Notes: generated by a model from the letters alone, not told the origin. DNA of 64,000 bases from Vogesella aquatica (GCF_028548455.1 NZ_JAQQLF010000014.1:51912-115911); one strand, 5' to 3'. Shown: positions 18,094 through 27,973, numbered from the stretch's first letter. Made by a program: numbers and translations.

Positions 18094-21000
18094 GCTGGCC
18101 GCCCTTTCTGCTGTTCCTGTACTGGCAGGCGCACGCAGAAATGCGTGCCGCGCCCCTGCTCGCTGGCCACGGCAATCTGCCCGTGGTGCAGCTCTACCGA
18201 TTTGCGCACGATGCACAAGCCCAGGCCGGTGCCCGGTATCGGCCCGACATTCTGCGCACGGTGAAAGGCATCAAACAGCTGCGGCAGGTCTTCTGGCGGA
18301 ATGCCTATGCCTTGATCCTGCACGTCGAAAATGATTTCGTTGCCATCGCAGTGCGCCGAGAAGCGGATCTCGCCGCCCTGGGGCGAGTACTTGAAAGCGT
18401 TGCTGAGCAAATTGCCCAGAATTTCACGCAACAGTTTTTCGTCCAGCAGCAATACCGGCTGCGGCAGCGCCATTTCCATCACCACGCTGGCCAGCACTTC
18501 TTCCCCCCGCGCATGCGAAGCGTGGCTGACCTCTTGCACCAGGTTCTGGCAAAAACGTGCCACATCCAGCGGCTGCGGCACAAACTCTACCCGCTCGGCT
18601 TCCACCCGCCCGATCAGCAGGATATTGTCCAGCATGTCGGTCATGCGCTGTACCGAGGTCTGGATCGATTCCAGCAAGGCTTCGCGCCGCTCTGGCGGCA
18701 GGCGGTCGTGATAGTGGCGCAGTAGCTCGGCCGACGACAGCACGGTGGCCAGCGGGGTGCGGAACTCGTGCGAGGTCATGGACACAAAGCGCGACTTCAG
18801 TACGTTCAGCTCTTGCTGCTTGGCCAGCGCATCGCGGATCTCCTGCTCGGCGGCATGGCGCTCGGACACATCCACCAGCGTCCAGATGGTGCCCTTGTCC
18901 GGCTGGCTTTTCACAATGCTGGTGCCATTCATCTGCACCCAGATCAGCTTGCCGCTTTTGGTTTGCAGCTGCCGTTCGGTGGTAAAGATCTGCCCCGCCG
19001 CCAGGCAGCCGTAAGCGTCGCGGCCAAAGCTGTCGAACTCCTCGTCACTACGGAAATAAATGCGGCTGCTCATGCCGATCAGCTCGGCTTCGCTATACCC
19101 CAGCAGCAGCGAGAAGGTGCGGTTGATCCACAGCAGGCGCCGATTGGTGACAAAGGCCATGCCGACCAGGGCAGACTGCAAGATGGCCTCGCGCTCGGTA
19201 TGCGTGCGCAAGAGCTCGAACTCCAGCTCCTTGCGGCGGCTGATATCCATCATCACCCACACCGTACCCTGCGCCATCTGCTCGGGGTTGATGGGTTTAC
19301 CGGACAGTTGCACCCACAATAGTTGGCCGCAGGCCGTGCGCATGCGCATTTCGGTGGCGTAGGCACGGCCTTCGGCAAAGGCCAGCCTGGCATCGCGCGT
19401 GGTGCGCAGATAATCCTGCTGCACGTCGTAGTAGCGTTCCAGGCTGCCACCCTGCATGCGCTCCGGCGTGGTCTGGAACAGCTCGGCAGCGGTGCTGTTT
19501 ACCCAGCGTACAAAGCCCTGGCCATCGACAAACGCCATGCCGGCGATGGTGTTGTCCAGGATGGACTCACGCTCGCGCAGGGTGCAGGTCAGGTCTTTTT
19601 CCAGCCGTTTGCGATGCGTGATATCGGTAAAGAACACCAGCGCTGCCTGGCGACCGTGCCACCCGATCAGTACCACTCCGCTATCGACCCAGCGCACCTC
19701 GCCATTCTTGTTCACTACACGCAGGTCATCGCGCGCCTCCACCGGCTCTCCCCCCACGCGGCGACGGTGCATATCCAGCACACGCCCCTGGTCGTCCGGG
19801 TGAATCAGGCTGGCAAAATCCACCTCGGCCAGCTCGGCAATGCTGTAGCCACTGATTTCGGCAGCACGCGGATTGGACAGCACAATGCGCATGCCCTGCA
19901 CCACCACAATGCCGTCGCGCACATTGTCGATCACCAGCCGGTAGTGCTCTTCCGACTGGCGCAGGGCGTCTTCGCTGCGGCGCCGGGCGGAAATATCACG
20001 GAAAAACGCCCCGATAAAGCCCTGCTGGCTGGACGAAAAAGGCCAGAACGAGGCATCGACATGCTGCAGCTGGCCATCACGCTGCAGGGTGAACTCCAGC
20101 GACGTGGCTTCGGCCAGCTGCATACCCTGATCGCCCAGCAGCAAACCGGCAGGTAGCTGGTCCGGCGATAGCGGCAGCACCTCCAGCAAGGGGCGGCCCA
20201 CCGCGTGCTCGCCGCGCAAGCCAAAAATTTCTTCGGCGTGGATGTTCCAGTCGATGATGACACCGGTGTGGTCCAGCACCACCATGGCGATACTGGCAAA
20301 CTCGAACAACATGCGCGCCCGTTCCATGTGCTCGTACAGCACCTGCTCGGCCACATGCTGGCGCGTCATGTCGCGCAGGGTAATGCCGCGGTAAGGCAGG
20401 CCGGACAGCACAAACTGCCAGCCGGACAGCTCCAGCGGCACCCGGCTGCCGTTGCTGTGCAGCGCCGGTATTTCCAGCGGGCGCATGGTCTGCGCCATGG
20501 CGCCACCATCGTCAGCAAACAGCCAGTCATGAAAGCGGTTCTGCAATGGCGCCGGCACCAGCAAGGCAGCCAGCGGCCGGCCCAGCGCGGCGCTATCGGG
20601 CCAGCCCAGCAAACGCTCGGCCTCGTGGTTCCACTCGCAGACATAGCCTTCGGCATCCAGCACGATCACGGCAATGGCCGAATAGGCAAACAGATGCCTC
20701 AGGTTATCGTCGTTAGTGATGCTGCGCTGATACAGGCCGGCCAGTTCATCCACGATACTCTCCCGCCCGGCCAGCCAGTCTTCGGGCAACAGCGCCGGGT
20801 CTGCGGGCTGCTCGAACAGCACCCCGGCCAGGCGAGGCTCGCCACCAAACGGGGAAATCATGCTGAAAGTACACTCGGCTACCGCGCGGTAGCTGCCATC
20901 CGGCTGACACAGGCGGAACAGCCGCTGGCGGCGGCCGGATGCTGGCGGCTGCGGGTCTGCAAACAGGGGAAGATCATCGGGGTGTACCGCCGCCATATAA

Positions 21001-21170
21001 CGCGACGGGTCTTCGTGCAGCGCAGACAGCGGCCGGCCCCAGAGTGCTTCGAAGCCGGCTGAAACAAACAGGAAGCGGCTACGTGCCGTATCTGCCAGCC
21101 AGTAAGCGCAAGCTAAAGACTGGGCGTCACCGGTAGGAACCGACAACGACAGGGTAGACTCAAGCGGCAT
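18090..21170 (-). CDS. Multi-PAS sensor histidine kinase
   Basis: 1026 residues with no evident membrane segment. About six PAS domains fill residues 15-770, several ending in PAC-like DITHRKR, DISRRKE and DVSERHA motifs. They are followed by HisKA (H-box SMTSHEFRTPLATVLSSAE, about 790) and HATPase_c (NLLSNAFKYS, DQGIGIP, GTGLGL). No receiver domain is fused; two separate REC proteins follow in the operon. The signal is probably cytoplasmic (redox, oxygen or a ligand), but no heme- or flavin-binding PAS signature was identified. AAGGAA precedes the ATG. Confidence 0.93.
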   Translation of the reverse strand: MPLESTLSLSVPTGDAQSLACAYWLADTARSRFLFVSAGFEALWGRPLSALHEDPSRYMAAVHPDDLPLFADPQPPASGRRQRLFRLCQPDGSYRAVAECTFSMISPFGGEPRLAGVLFEQPADPALLPEDWLAGRESIVDELAGLYQRSITNDDNLRHLFAYSAIAVIVLDAEGYVCEWNHEAERLLGWPDSAALGRPLAALLVPAPLQNRFHDWLFADDGGAMAQTMRPLEIPALHSNGSRVPLELSGWQFVLSGLPYRGITLRDMTRQHVAEQVLYEHMERARMLFEFASIAMVVLDHTGVIIDWNIHAEEIFGLRGEHAVGRPLLEVLPLSPDQLPAGLLLGDQGMQLAEATSLEFTLQRDGQLQHVDASFWPFSSSQQGFIGAFFRDISARRRSEDALRQSEEHYRLVIDNVRDGIVVVQGMRIVLSNPRAAEISGYSIAELAEVDFASLIHPDDQGRVLDMHRRRVGGEPVEARDDLRVVNKNGEVRWVDSGVVLIGWHGRQAALVFFTDITHRKRLEKDLTCTLRERESILDNTIAGMAFVDGQGFVRWVNSTAAELFQTTPERMQGGSLERYYDVQQDYLRTTRDARLAFAEGRAYATEMRMRTACGQLLWVQLSGKPINPEQMAQGTVWVMMDISRRKELEFELLRTHTEREAILQSALVGMAFVTNRRLLWINRTFSLLLGYSEAELIGMSSRIYFRSDEEFDSFGRDAYGCLAAGQIFTTERQLQTKSGKLIWVQMNGTSIVKSQPDKGTIWTLVDVSERHAAEQEIRDALAKQQELNVLKSRFVSMTSHEFRTPLATVLSSAELLRHYHDRLPPERREALLESIQTSVQRMTDMLDNILLIGRVEAERVEFVPQPLDVARFCQNLVQEVSHASHARGEEVLASVVMEMALPQPVLLLDEKLLREILGNLLSNAFKYSPQGGEIRFSAHCDGNEIIFDVQDQGIGIPPEDLPQLFDAFHRAQNVGPIPGTGLGLCIVRKSVELHHGQIAVASEQGRGTHFCVRLPVQEQQKGRPA

Positions 21171-21320
21171 GAATGGTTCCTTGCAAGCGGGCGTGCCAGG
21201 TTCATTCTTTCTTCATGCCGTTAGGGTTTTCAAGTAATTATTTATAAATTTACTTAGTTAACGTGAAAGTAAAACTTATTGCCAATGCAGATAGCCGCAG
21301 GTCGGCCACTGTATTGCTGA

Positions 21321-22502
21321 CTAAGCCGTCTGCGCCAGTACGGCATCATCGCCGCTTACCACACGGTTGCGGCCCTGCTGTTTGGCCTGATACATGCGGG
21401 CATCGGCCAGCGCCAGCAGGGCCGGCCAGTCTGCTACCTCATCCTCATGCCATTCTGCCAACCCCATGCTGGCAGTCAGCGGCTGCCCGTCGGGGCGCAG
21501 ACCCAAACCACGGCGGCGTACCCGGCGCAATACCAGCCGGGCCTGGGGCAAGGTGGTTTGCGGCAACAGCAGCAAAAACTCCTCGCCCCCCCAGCGGCAC
21601 AGAATATCGCTTTTACGCAGCTGCAGGCCCAGGTCTGCGGCCAACCTTTTCAGTGTCTGGTCACCTGCGGCATGACCAAAGCTGTCGTTGATGGACTTGA
21701 AATGGTCCAGGTCGATAAACACTACCGCCAGCGGCATGCCGCTACGCTGGGCTTGTACCGCCAGCAGCTCCAGCATTTCTTCTGCACTGCGGCGCGAAAA
21801 CACGCCGGTTAGCGGGTCGCGCACCGCCTGCCGTACCAGCGCCATCATGAACGCCAGCTGGGTGGTACAGGCCAGGGCTGACACCCCGGCGATCAGCACC
21901 TGCAGCCAGAAAGCCCCCCAGAACACCGGCGGCACCATGGCAGACCACTGCAGGTAACCGGATAGCAAATGTGCCAGCAACGCTGGCAGCGCAAACACCA
22001 GGCACTCCACCAGCGTCAGCGGAAAAATCGCCAGGCCTGCCAGCAACACAAAGGGCAAGAAGGTATAGCCGGCACTGATGATGCCGGACACCCCGACCAG
22101 CGAGTAATGGCTTAGCAGCAGGTGGGAAAACAGATAAAACAGCGACGGAATGGCAAACAGCATGGCCATGCCACGCCACGCCTGCAGCAGGCGGCCATCC
22201 GGGCGCAAGGCACGCGTGAGCCAGACAAAGGCGAGTGTCGCCAACAGGCGCAAGCCCGCCAGCTGCCAGGACAGCGGTGAAGGCAAGGTGTAAATATCCA
22301 CCACAATCCACAAGGGCGTGAGGATGGAAAACAGGCACGAAAACAAGCGCACGCGGTTCAGCAGCATGTGGGCACGGCGGCTTGCCAGCAAGGGCATGTG
22401 CCGATGCGGCGACAGCAAGCTGCCGGCATCGCCGTGGCCAACTTCGCCTGGCAATAAGCCCAATACTTTTACCCAGAACAGCATAGACAGTCGGCCCATC
22501 AC
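21321..22502 (-). CDS. Membrane diguanylate cyclase
   Basis: 393 residues. The N-terminal half has about six hydrophobic helices (roughly residues 45-215). The C-terminal GGDEF domain shows DPLTGVFSRRSAEE, FIDLDHFKSINDSFGH and an intact RWGGEEF active loop. The inhibitory I-site RxxD (RKSD) sits five residues before GGEEF, so product feedback is expected. It synthesises c-di-GMP from GTP. It lies upstream of, and in the same direction as, the PAS kinase/EAL operon but is separated by 150 AT-rich bases. Confidence 0.92.
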   Translation of the reverse strand: MMGRLSMLFWVKVLGLLPGEVGHGDAGSLLSPHRHMPLLASRRAHMLLNRVRLFSCLFSILTPLWIVVDIYTLPSPLSWQLAGLRLLATLAFVWLTRALRPDGRLLQAWRGMAMLFAIPSLFYLFSHLLLSHYSLVGVSGIISAGYTFLPFVLLAGLAIFPLTLVECLVFALPALLAHLLSGYLQWSAMVPPVFWGAFWLQVLIAGVSALACTTQLAFMMALVRQAVRDPLTGVFSRRSAEEMLELLAVQAQRSGMPLAVVFIDLDHFKSINDSFGHAAGDQTLKRLAADLGLQLRKSDILCRWGGEEFLLLLPQTTLPQARLVLRRVRRRGLGLRPDGQPLTASMGLAEWHEDEVADWPALLALADARMYQAKQQGRNRVVSGDDAVLAQTA

Positions 22503-22674
22503 GTCCCTAGCATCTTCAATAAGGCTGCATTATCAAAACTATATCATTTCGATAGTTTGCTAAAAATCAAGGTAGCCGATATTTGCCATAGGGATAGCCA
22601 TTTTCTGCCGACTTGCAGGCTTGCATGGCAGTACCATGCCCCTAAAACCCGCTTCATGCCGCCCAGGCTGCACG

Positions 22675-22712
22675 AAAAAGCCCCCTGCCATGACTGGCAA
22701 GGGGCTTTTATA
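22675..22712 (-). terminator. Rho-independent terminator of the dadA-dadX operon
   Basis: AAAAGCCCC(T)TGCCA-type arms pair around TGAC with one mismatch, and the minus-strand transcript ends in a T run. It lies about 48 bases beyond the dadX stop. Confidence 0.88.
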
Positions 22713-22759
22713 CAGCATGGCAAGCGCAACATTGTGCACTTCCATGCCATGGCTATGTG

Positions 22760-23827
22760 TTATTCGTAGCGGAAGTGTGCCCGCTTCACATTGCACAACA
22801 CTTCGTAACCAATGCTGCCGGCGTGCGCCGCCACGTCGTTGACGCTGATAGTGTCGCCCCACAGCTCTACCGTACTGCCTACACCAGCCTGCGGAATGTC
22901 GGTGAGGTCTACCGTCATCATGTCCATCGACACACGGCCGATGACGCGGCTTGCGATGCCGTCGATCAGCACCGGGCTGCCGGTGGACGCCAGCCGCGGG
23001 TAGCCGTCGGCGTAGCCACAGGCCATCAGGCCGACACGGGTGGGCCGCTCGGTATGGAACGATGCGCCGTAGCCCACCGGCTCGCCCACACCCAGCTCGC
23101 GCACGCCAAAAATACGGGTGGTGAGCTGCATCACCGCCTTGAGGCCAACGTTGGCCGCATGGCCGGCCGGCAGCGGCGTGGCGCCGTACAGCATGATGCC
23201 GGGGCGGCCCCAGTCGCGGCGGGCGTCGGCGTGGATCATGATGCCGGCCGAGTTGGCCAGGCTGGTTTCCCCGCCCAGGCCGGCGGTGGCGGCGTCGAAA
23301 GCGGCAATCTGCGCGTCGGTGGCCGGGCAACCCGGCTCGTCGGCCCGGGCAAAGTGCGTCATCTTGACGATGGCGTCCACTTTGCCGCTCTCTTGCAGCT
23401 CGCGGTAGGCGGTGGCGTAATCGGCCGGGAAGAAGCCGGCTCGGTGCATGCCGGAATCCATTTTCAGCCACACGCGGTACGGCTTGGCGGCCGGTGCGGC
23501 CAACAGCATGGCCAGCTGCTCGCGGTTCTGCACCACCAGCCACAGGCCGTGCGCCTGCACCTCGGCCAGCTCGGCCGCCTCGAACACGCCTTCCAGCAGC
23601 AGGATGGGCAGGCTGATGCCTGCAGCACGCAGCTGCAGCGCCTCTTCCAGGCAGGCCACGGCGTAACCGTCGGCCACGTCGGCCACCGCCTGGGCGCAGC
23701 GCACCGCGCCGTGGCCGTAGGCGTTAGCCTTCACCACAGCCAGCGCGCGGCCGCCGTGCTGCTGGCGCGCCAGCAGGTAGTTATGTCGGAAATGAGCCAG
23801 ACGGATCGATGCAATCAATGGGCGCAT
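22760..23827 (-). CDS. dadX: Alanine racemase, catabolic type
   Basis: PLP enzyme of 355 residues interconverting L- and D-alanine. The Schiff-base Lys is in AVVKANAYGHG (about residues 29-39), and the catalytic Tyr of the second half is in GYGASFH. Start at MRPLIASIRL (23827), 7 bases after the dadA stop. This position in an operon with D-amino acid dehydrogenase and divergent Lrp is that of catabolic DadX, which supplies D-alanine to DadA. If this genome has no other alr, it also provides cell-wall D-alanine. Confidence 0.93.
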   Translation of the reverse strand: MRPLIASIRLAHFRHNYLLARQQHGGRALAVVKANAYGHGAVRCAQAVADVADGYAVACLEEALQLRAAGISLPILLLEGVFEAAELAEVQAHGLWLVVQNREQLAMLLAAPAAKPYRVWLKMDSGMHRAGFFPADYATAYRELQESGKVDAIVKMTHFARADEPGCPATDAQIAAFDAATAGLGGETSLANSAGIMIHADARRDWGRPGIMLYGATPLPAGHAANVGLKAVMQLTTRIFGVRELGVGEPVGYGASFHTERPTRVGLMACGYADGYPRLASTGSPVLIDGIASRVIGRVSMDMMTVDLTDIPQAGVGSTVELWGDTISVNDVAAHAGSIGYEVLCNVKRAHFRYE

Positions 23828-23834
23828 GGCAGTC

Positions 23835-25142
23835 TCAGGCTTTGGCCGCAGCGGGCTGGAACATCGGCACCACCAGGGTTTCGCCTTGTTTGGCGTAACG
23901 CTGCATCGACAGGCCATCTACCAGGATTTCCGGCTGCGTGCCGGTGATCAGGTCGGCCAGCACCTTGCCGGAACCGGCGCACATCGTCCAGCCCAGCGTG
24001 CCGTGGCCGGTGTTCAGCGACAGGTTGCTGTAGCGGGTGCCGCCGATAATCGGCGTACCGTCCGGGGTCATCGGGCGCAGGCCGGTCCAGAACTCGGCGC
24101 GCGACACGTCGCCGCCGTCCGGATACAGGTCGGTCACCACCATTTCCAGCGTGGCGCGGCGTTTCGGGTTCAGGCTGAGGTCGAAACCGGCCAGCTCTGC
24201 CATACCGCCCACGCGGATGCGGTCGTCAAAGCGGGTAATGGCAATCTTGTAGGTTTCGTCCAGCACGGTGGACACCGGCGCGCCCTTGGCGTTGGTGATC
24301 GGCACCGTCAGCGAGTAGCCTTTTACCGGATAGACCGGAATGTCGATGCCGATGGCCTTGACCATTTCGCGCGAGTAGCTGCCGGTGGCAACCACATAGT
24401 GATCGGCGCTCAGCAGCTCGCCTTCCACCACCACGCCGGTGACTTTGTCACCGTAAGTCTGGATGCTGTCGATGCTCTTGCCCCACAGGAACTTCACGCC
24501 CAGCCCGGCGCACATTTCGGCCAGGCGGGTGGTGAACATCTGGCAATCACCGGTATCGTCGTTCGGCAGGCGCAGGCCGCCCTTCAGCTTGTGCTTGGTC
24601 TTTTTCAGCGCCGGCTCGATGCGGGCGCAGCCGTCGGCGTCCAGCACTTCGTAAGCCACACCGCACTCTTTCAGCACCTCGATGTCCTTGCCCATGGCGT
24701 CCACCTGCTGCTGGCTGCGGAACAGCTGCAGCGTGCCGCCCTCGCGGCCTTCAAAACCCAGGCCGGTTTCGGCTTTCAGCTCGCGGATCTTGTCACGGCT
24801 GTACTCGGCCAGGCGCATCATGCGGCCTTTATTGACGTTGTAGGCCTGCGGGTTGCAGTTGGCGAACATGCGCGCCATCCATTCCCACTGGTAGGTGCTG
24901 CCATCCACGCGGATAGCCAGTGGAGCGTGTTTCTGGAACAGCCACTTCATCGCCTTGGCCGGGATGCCGGGCGCCGCCCACGGCGCAGCGTAACCCGGGG
25001 ATATCTGGCCGGCATTGGCAAAGCTGGTTTCCAGCGCGGGGCCGGGCTGACGTTCCACCACGGTGACGTCGACGCCGGATTTGGCCAGATACCACGCAGT
25101 GGAAATACCGATGACTCCACCACCAAGAACGATGACTTTCAT
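23835..25142 (-). CDS. dadA: D-amino acid dehydrogenase
   Basis: FAD-dependent dehydrogenase of 435 residues (DadA is typically about 432) that oxidises D-alanine and other D-amino acids to keto acids and passes electrons to the respiratory chain at the membrane. The N-terminal dinucleotide fold is [19 protein letters not shown]. Further family signatures are [20 protein letters not shown] and the C-terminal [22 protein letters not shown] lies 5 bases before the ATG. First gene of dadA-dadX, divergent from lrp. Confidence 0.96.
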   Translation of the reverse strand: MKVIVLGGGVIGISTAWYLAKSGVDVTVVERQPGPALETSFANAGQISPGYAAPWAAPGIPAKAMKWLFQKHAPLAIRVDGSTYQWEWMARMFANCNPQAYNVNKGRMMRLAEYSRDKIRELKAETGLGFEGREGGTLQLFRSQQQVDAMGKDIEVLKECGVAYEVLDADGCARIEPALKKTKHKLKGGLRLPNDDTGDCQMFTTRLAEMCAGLGVKFLWGKSIDSIQTYGDKVTGVVVEGELLSADHYVVATGSYSREMVKAIGIDIPVYPVKGYSLTVPITNAKGAPVSTVLDETYKIAITRFDDRIRVGGMAELAGFDLSLNPKRRATLEMVVTDLYPDGGDVSRAEFWTGLRPMTPDGTPIIGGTRYSNLSLNTGHGTLGWTMCAGSGKVLADLITGTQPEILVDGLSMQRYAKQGETLVVPMFQPAAAKA

Positions 25143-25168
25143 GTTTACCTCCAGGCTACCCTGTTGAA

Positions 25169-25192
25169 ACAGGACAGCGCGGGCTGTCCTGT
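25169..25192 (-). promoter_or_regulatory. Hairpin in the dadA 5' untranslated region
   Basis: ACAGGACAGC-GCGG-GCTGTCCTGT is a perfect 10-base inverted repeat with a 4-base loop, 27 bases before the dadA ATG. It could be an RNA hairpin affecting dadA mRNA or an operator. It is not followed by a T run on either side. Confidence 0.45.
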
Positions 25193-25283
25193 CGTGTGTG
25201 CAATCGGCGGCTGTTACCGCTCAGTGAATTTGCGTAGTATATTGATTAAAACGCAGTTTTTTTCACTTATGTTTAACAATCAA

Positions 25284-25300
25284 GCAGTGTATACCACTGC
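25284..25300. promoter_or_regulatory. Candidate Lrp operator between dadA and lrp
   Basis: GCAGTG-TATAC-CACTGC is a perfect 6-base inverted repeat in AT-rich DNA, 18 bases upstream of the lrp start. Lrp/DadR proteins bind AT-rich imperfect palindromes and regulate themselves and divergent dad genes, so this is a reasonable operator candidate. Confidence 0.45.
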
Positions 25301-25317
25301 AAATAAATGGAAAAACA

Positions 25318-25812
25318 GTGAAACCGCAACGCAACATGGACAAAACTCGCCAGCTGGACAAACTGGACATCAAGATCCTGCAACAATTGCAGGCCAACGC
25401 CCGCATCGCCATGACCGAGCTAGCCGAAAAAGTGGGCCTGTCCACCACCCCCTGCACCGAGCGCGTACGGCGGCTGGAGCGCGAGGGCGTGATCGAAGGC
25501 TACCACGCCCACCTGAACCCGCAGGCGCTGGGCGCCAGCCTGCTGGTGTTCGTGGAGATCAAACTGTCGGCCAAATCCGGCGATATCTTCGACGCCTTCC
25601 GCCGCGAGGTACAAAAGCTGCCGGATATACAGGAATGCCACCTGGTGTCGGGCGAGTACGACTACTTATTAAAGGTGCGCTTACCCGACATGTCCATGTA
25701 CCGCAAGATCCTGGGCGACATTCTGCTGAAGCTGCCGCAAGCCAACGAATCGCGCAGCTACGTGGTCATGGAGGAAGTCAAAGAGACCCTGTTGCTGAAT
25801 CTGGAAGCCTGA
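25318..25812 (+). CDS. lrp: Lrp/AsnC-family regulator, DadR-like
   Basis: Leucine-responsive regulatory protein family member of 164 residues. Winged helix at about 15-75 (LAEKVGLSTTPCTERVRRLE) and a ligand-binding RAM domain (SLLVFVEIKL, ECHLVSGEYDYLLKVR, SYVVMEEVKE). Placed divergently to dadA-dadX, where Pseudomonas DadR activates D-alanine catabolism in response to alanine. The start is uncertain: a GTG at 25318 gives the family-typical length, and an ATG at 25336 would remove six residues. Neither has a strong ribosome site. Confidence 0.92.
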   Translation: MKPQRNMDKTRQLDKLDIKILQQLQANARIAMTELAEKVGLSTTPCTERVRRLEREGVIEGYHAHLNPQALGASLLVFVEIKLSAKSGDIFDAFRREVQKLPDIQECHLVSGEYDYLLKVRLPDMSMYRKILGDILLKLPQANESRSYVVMEEVKETLLLNLEA

Positions 25813-25888
25813 AACCATCATGCCGCGTGACTTGACAGTCATTCCTGACTAAGCTTCCGGCAATGACAACCGACTCCAACAGCCCGTT

Positions 25889-26515
25889 ATGAATACCCTG
25901 ATCCTGCTGGACCGACTGCCAGACCCACTTATGCAAGACGGCGTTGCCCAGCGCGAGGCACTGAAAACCCTGGGCCGCCAGCTGGCGCTACAAGCCGCCT
26001 CGCAACTGATATCGCTGCCACTGCGACACTTCGCCCTGGACAGCGACAAGCCGCACTACCTGCTATTGGAGGGCGCACCGGCGCCGCTGGGGCTATCCAT
26101 CAGCCACAGCGGGCCGTGGGTAGCAGCGGCCGTGTCGGCCTGTCGCCCGCTGGGGCTGGATATCGAACAAACCACCCGCTCCCGCAATGCCGACGATTTG
26201 GCCGAGCTGCTATCGGCTGACGAAGCCGCCTGGCTAGCCGCCCAGCCGGAAGACAGCCTGCCAGGCGACCCGTTCTGGTGCATCTGGACGCTGAAAGAAG
26301 CGCTGGGCAAATACTGCGGTCGGCGCTGGGAGACGCCACAGCAGACTGGCAGCATCCACCAGCTGGACCACTACGCCGCCCACCTGGCGCTACCGGATAG
26401 CGGGCTGATACTGGCGATTACCGCGCCAGCCGCGCTGGACTGCCAGCTGCAGTGCGGCCAGCAAAAAGCCGCGCGCGTCAAACTGCAGCCGTGGCCGGGT
26501 TACCTGCGCCGCTAA
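25889..26515 (+). CDS. 4'-phosphopantetheinyl transferase superfamily protein
   Basis: Sfp-like enzyme of 208 residues that transfers phosphopantetheine from CoA to a carrier-protein serine. The magnesium-binding signatures are GLDIEQ (about residues 90-95) and WTLKEALGK (about 136-144), and ISHSGPWVAAA precedes them. No polyketide or non-ribosomal synthetase lies in this window, so the carrier protein must be elsewhere. The gene is bounded by lrp and amt and is probably transcribed alone. Confidence 0.85.
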   Translation: MNTLILLDRLPDPLMQDGVAQREALKTLGRQLALQAASQLISLPLRHFALDSDKPHYLLLEGAPAPLGLSISHSGPWVAAAVSACRPLGLDIEQTTRSRNADDLAELLSADEAAWLAAQPEDSLPGDPFWCIWTLKEALGKYCGRRWETPQQTGSIHQLDHYAAHLALPDSGLILAITAPAALDCQLQCGQQKAARVKLQPWPGYLRR

Positions 26516-26772
26516 GCTGCCGGCAGACGGGGCGCCGCCGGCCTGGCAGCAGCCCGCTGCATGCGGCCAACCATTACGGTGCACGCAAGGCACAACATCG
26601 GTGCAATGGCTGCTTTACGCACCAAATACTTGCGCCTTGTCGCCCGCTTTGCGTGCCCGCCACCTGGCCCGCCCCGCAGCCGGGCAATCCCCCACACCGC
26701 GCCGCACCGAAATAGCCCGTCTGGCACTGTTATTGCTCACCCTGCACCAGAATATCAATCAGGGAGCAAGAG
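26516..26772. other. Intergenic region upstream of amt
   Basis: 257 bases with no supported gene. It contains one full copy of the window-wide 10-mer on the minus strand (26562-26571). The amt promoter is expected near the 3' end; no sigma-54 -24/-12 (GG-N10-GC) element was confidently placed. Confidence 0.5.
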
Positions 26773-27972
26773 ATGCCTGCCACCACCCCCAACGACGTAC
26801 TGTTCCTGCTGCTGGGCGCCGTGATGATCCTGGCCATGCACGCCGGCTTTGCCTTTCTGGAGCTGGGCACCGTGCGCAAGAAAAACCAGGTCAACGCGCT
26901 GGTGAAGATCCTCACCGACTTTGCCGTGTCGGCCATTGCCTACTTCTTTGTCGGCTACAGCGTGGCCTACGGCGTGGATTTTCTGGCCGATGTAAAGCAC
27001 ATCAGCCAGGCCAACGGCTACGAGCTGGTGAAGTTCTTCTTCCTGCTCACCTTCGCCGCCGCCATCCCCGCCATTGTGTCCGGCGGCATTGCCGAGCGCG
27101 CCAAGTTCCACCCGCAGTCCGCCGCCACCTTCCTGCTGGTGGGCTTGGTGTACCCGTTCTTTGAAGGCATTGCCTGGAACGGCCACTTCGGCGTGCAAGA
27201 CTGGCTGGCGGCCAACCTGGGCGCACCATTCCACGACTTTGCCGGCTCGGTAGTGGTACACGCGGTAGGCGGCTGGATCGGCCTGGCCGCCGTGCTACAC
27301 CTGGGCGCGCGTCGCGGCCGCTACAGCAAGGAAGGCCGCGTGGCCGCGCACCCGCCGTCGTCCATCCCCTTCCTGGCGCTGGGCGCGTGGATCCTGATTG
27401 TGGGCTGGTTCGGCTTTAACGTGATGAGCGCACAAAAGATCGCCGGCATTTCCGGCCTGGTGGCGATGAACTCGCTGATGGCCATGGTGGGCGGCACACT
27501 CACCGCCATGTGGCTGGGCAAAAACGACCCGGGCTTTATCCATAACGGCCCGCTGGCCGGCCTGGTAGCCGTGTGCGCCGGTTCCGACATCATGCACCCT
27601 GTCGGCGCCCTGATCGTCGGCGGCGTGGCCGGTGCCATGTTTGTGTGGCTGTTCACTCTCACGCAAAACCGCTGGAAGATAGACGACGTGCTGGGCGTGT
27701 GGCCGCTGCACGGCCTGTGCGGCGCCTGGGGCGGCATTGCCGCCGGTATCTTTGGCCTGGAAGCGCTGGGCGGCGCCGGCGGCGTCACGCTGATGTCGCA
27801 GCTGGCCGGCACCGCCGCCGGTGTGGCCGTGGGTTTTGGCGGCGGCTATATCGTGTACGGCGTGCTGAAGAAAACCGTGGGCATCCGTCTGAGCGACGAA
27901 GAAGAATTCAACGGCGCCGACCTGTCCATCCACCAGATTACCGCCACGCCGGAACGCGAGAGCAACTGGTAA
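26773..27972 (+). CDS. amt: Ammonium transporter (Amt/AmtB family)
   Basis: Inner-membrane ammonium channel of 399 residues with about eleven transmembrane helices. Signature segments include GFAFLELGTVRKKN, FEGIAWNGHFGVQDW, DFAGSVVVHAVGGW (first pore His) and DDVLGVWPLHGLCGAWGG (second pore His). It lacks a signal peptide-like extension. No glnK/glnB gene is adjacent, which differs from the usual glnK-amtB pair. AAGAG-type ribosome site precedes the ATG. Confidence 0.95.
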   Translation: MPATTPNDVLFLLLGAVMILAMHAGFAFLELGTVRKKNQVNALVKILTDFAVSAIAYFFVGYSVAYGVDFLADVKHISQANGYELVKFFFLLTFAAAIPAIVSGGIAERAKFHPQSAATFLLVGLVYPFFEGIAWNGHFGVQDWLAANLGAPFHDFAGSVVVHAVGGWIGLAAVLHLGARRGRYSKEGRVAAHPPSSIPFLALGAWILIVGWFGFNVMSAQKIAGISGLVAMNSLMAMVGGTLTAMWLGKNDPGFIHNGPLAGLVAVCAGSDIMHPVGALIVGGVAGAMFVWLFTLTQNRWKIDDVLGVWPLHGLCGAWGGIAAGIFGLEALGGAGGVTLMSQLAGTAAGVAVGFGGGYIVYGVLKKTVGIRLSDEEEFNGADLSIHQITATPERESNW

Positions 27973-27973
27973 G

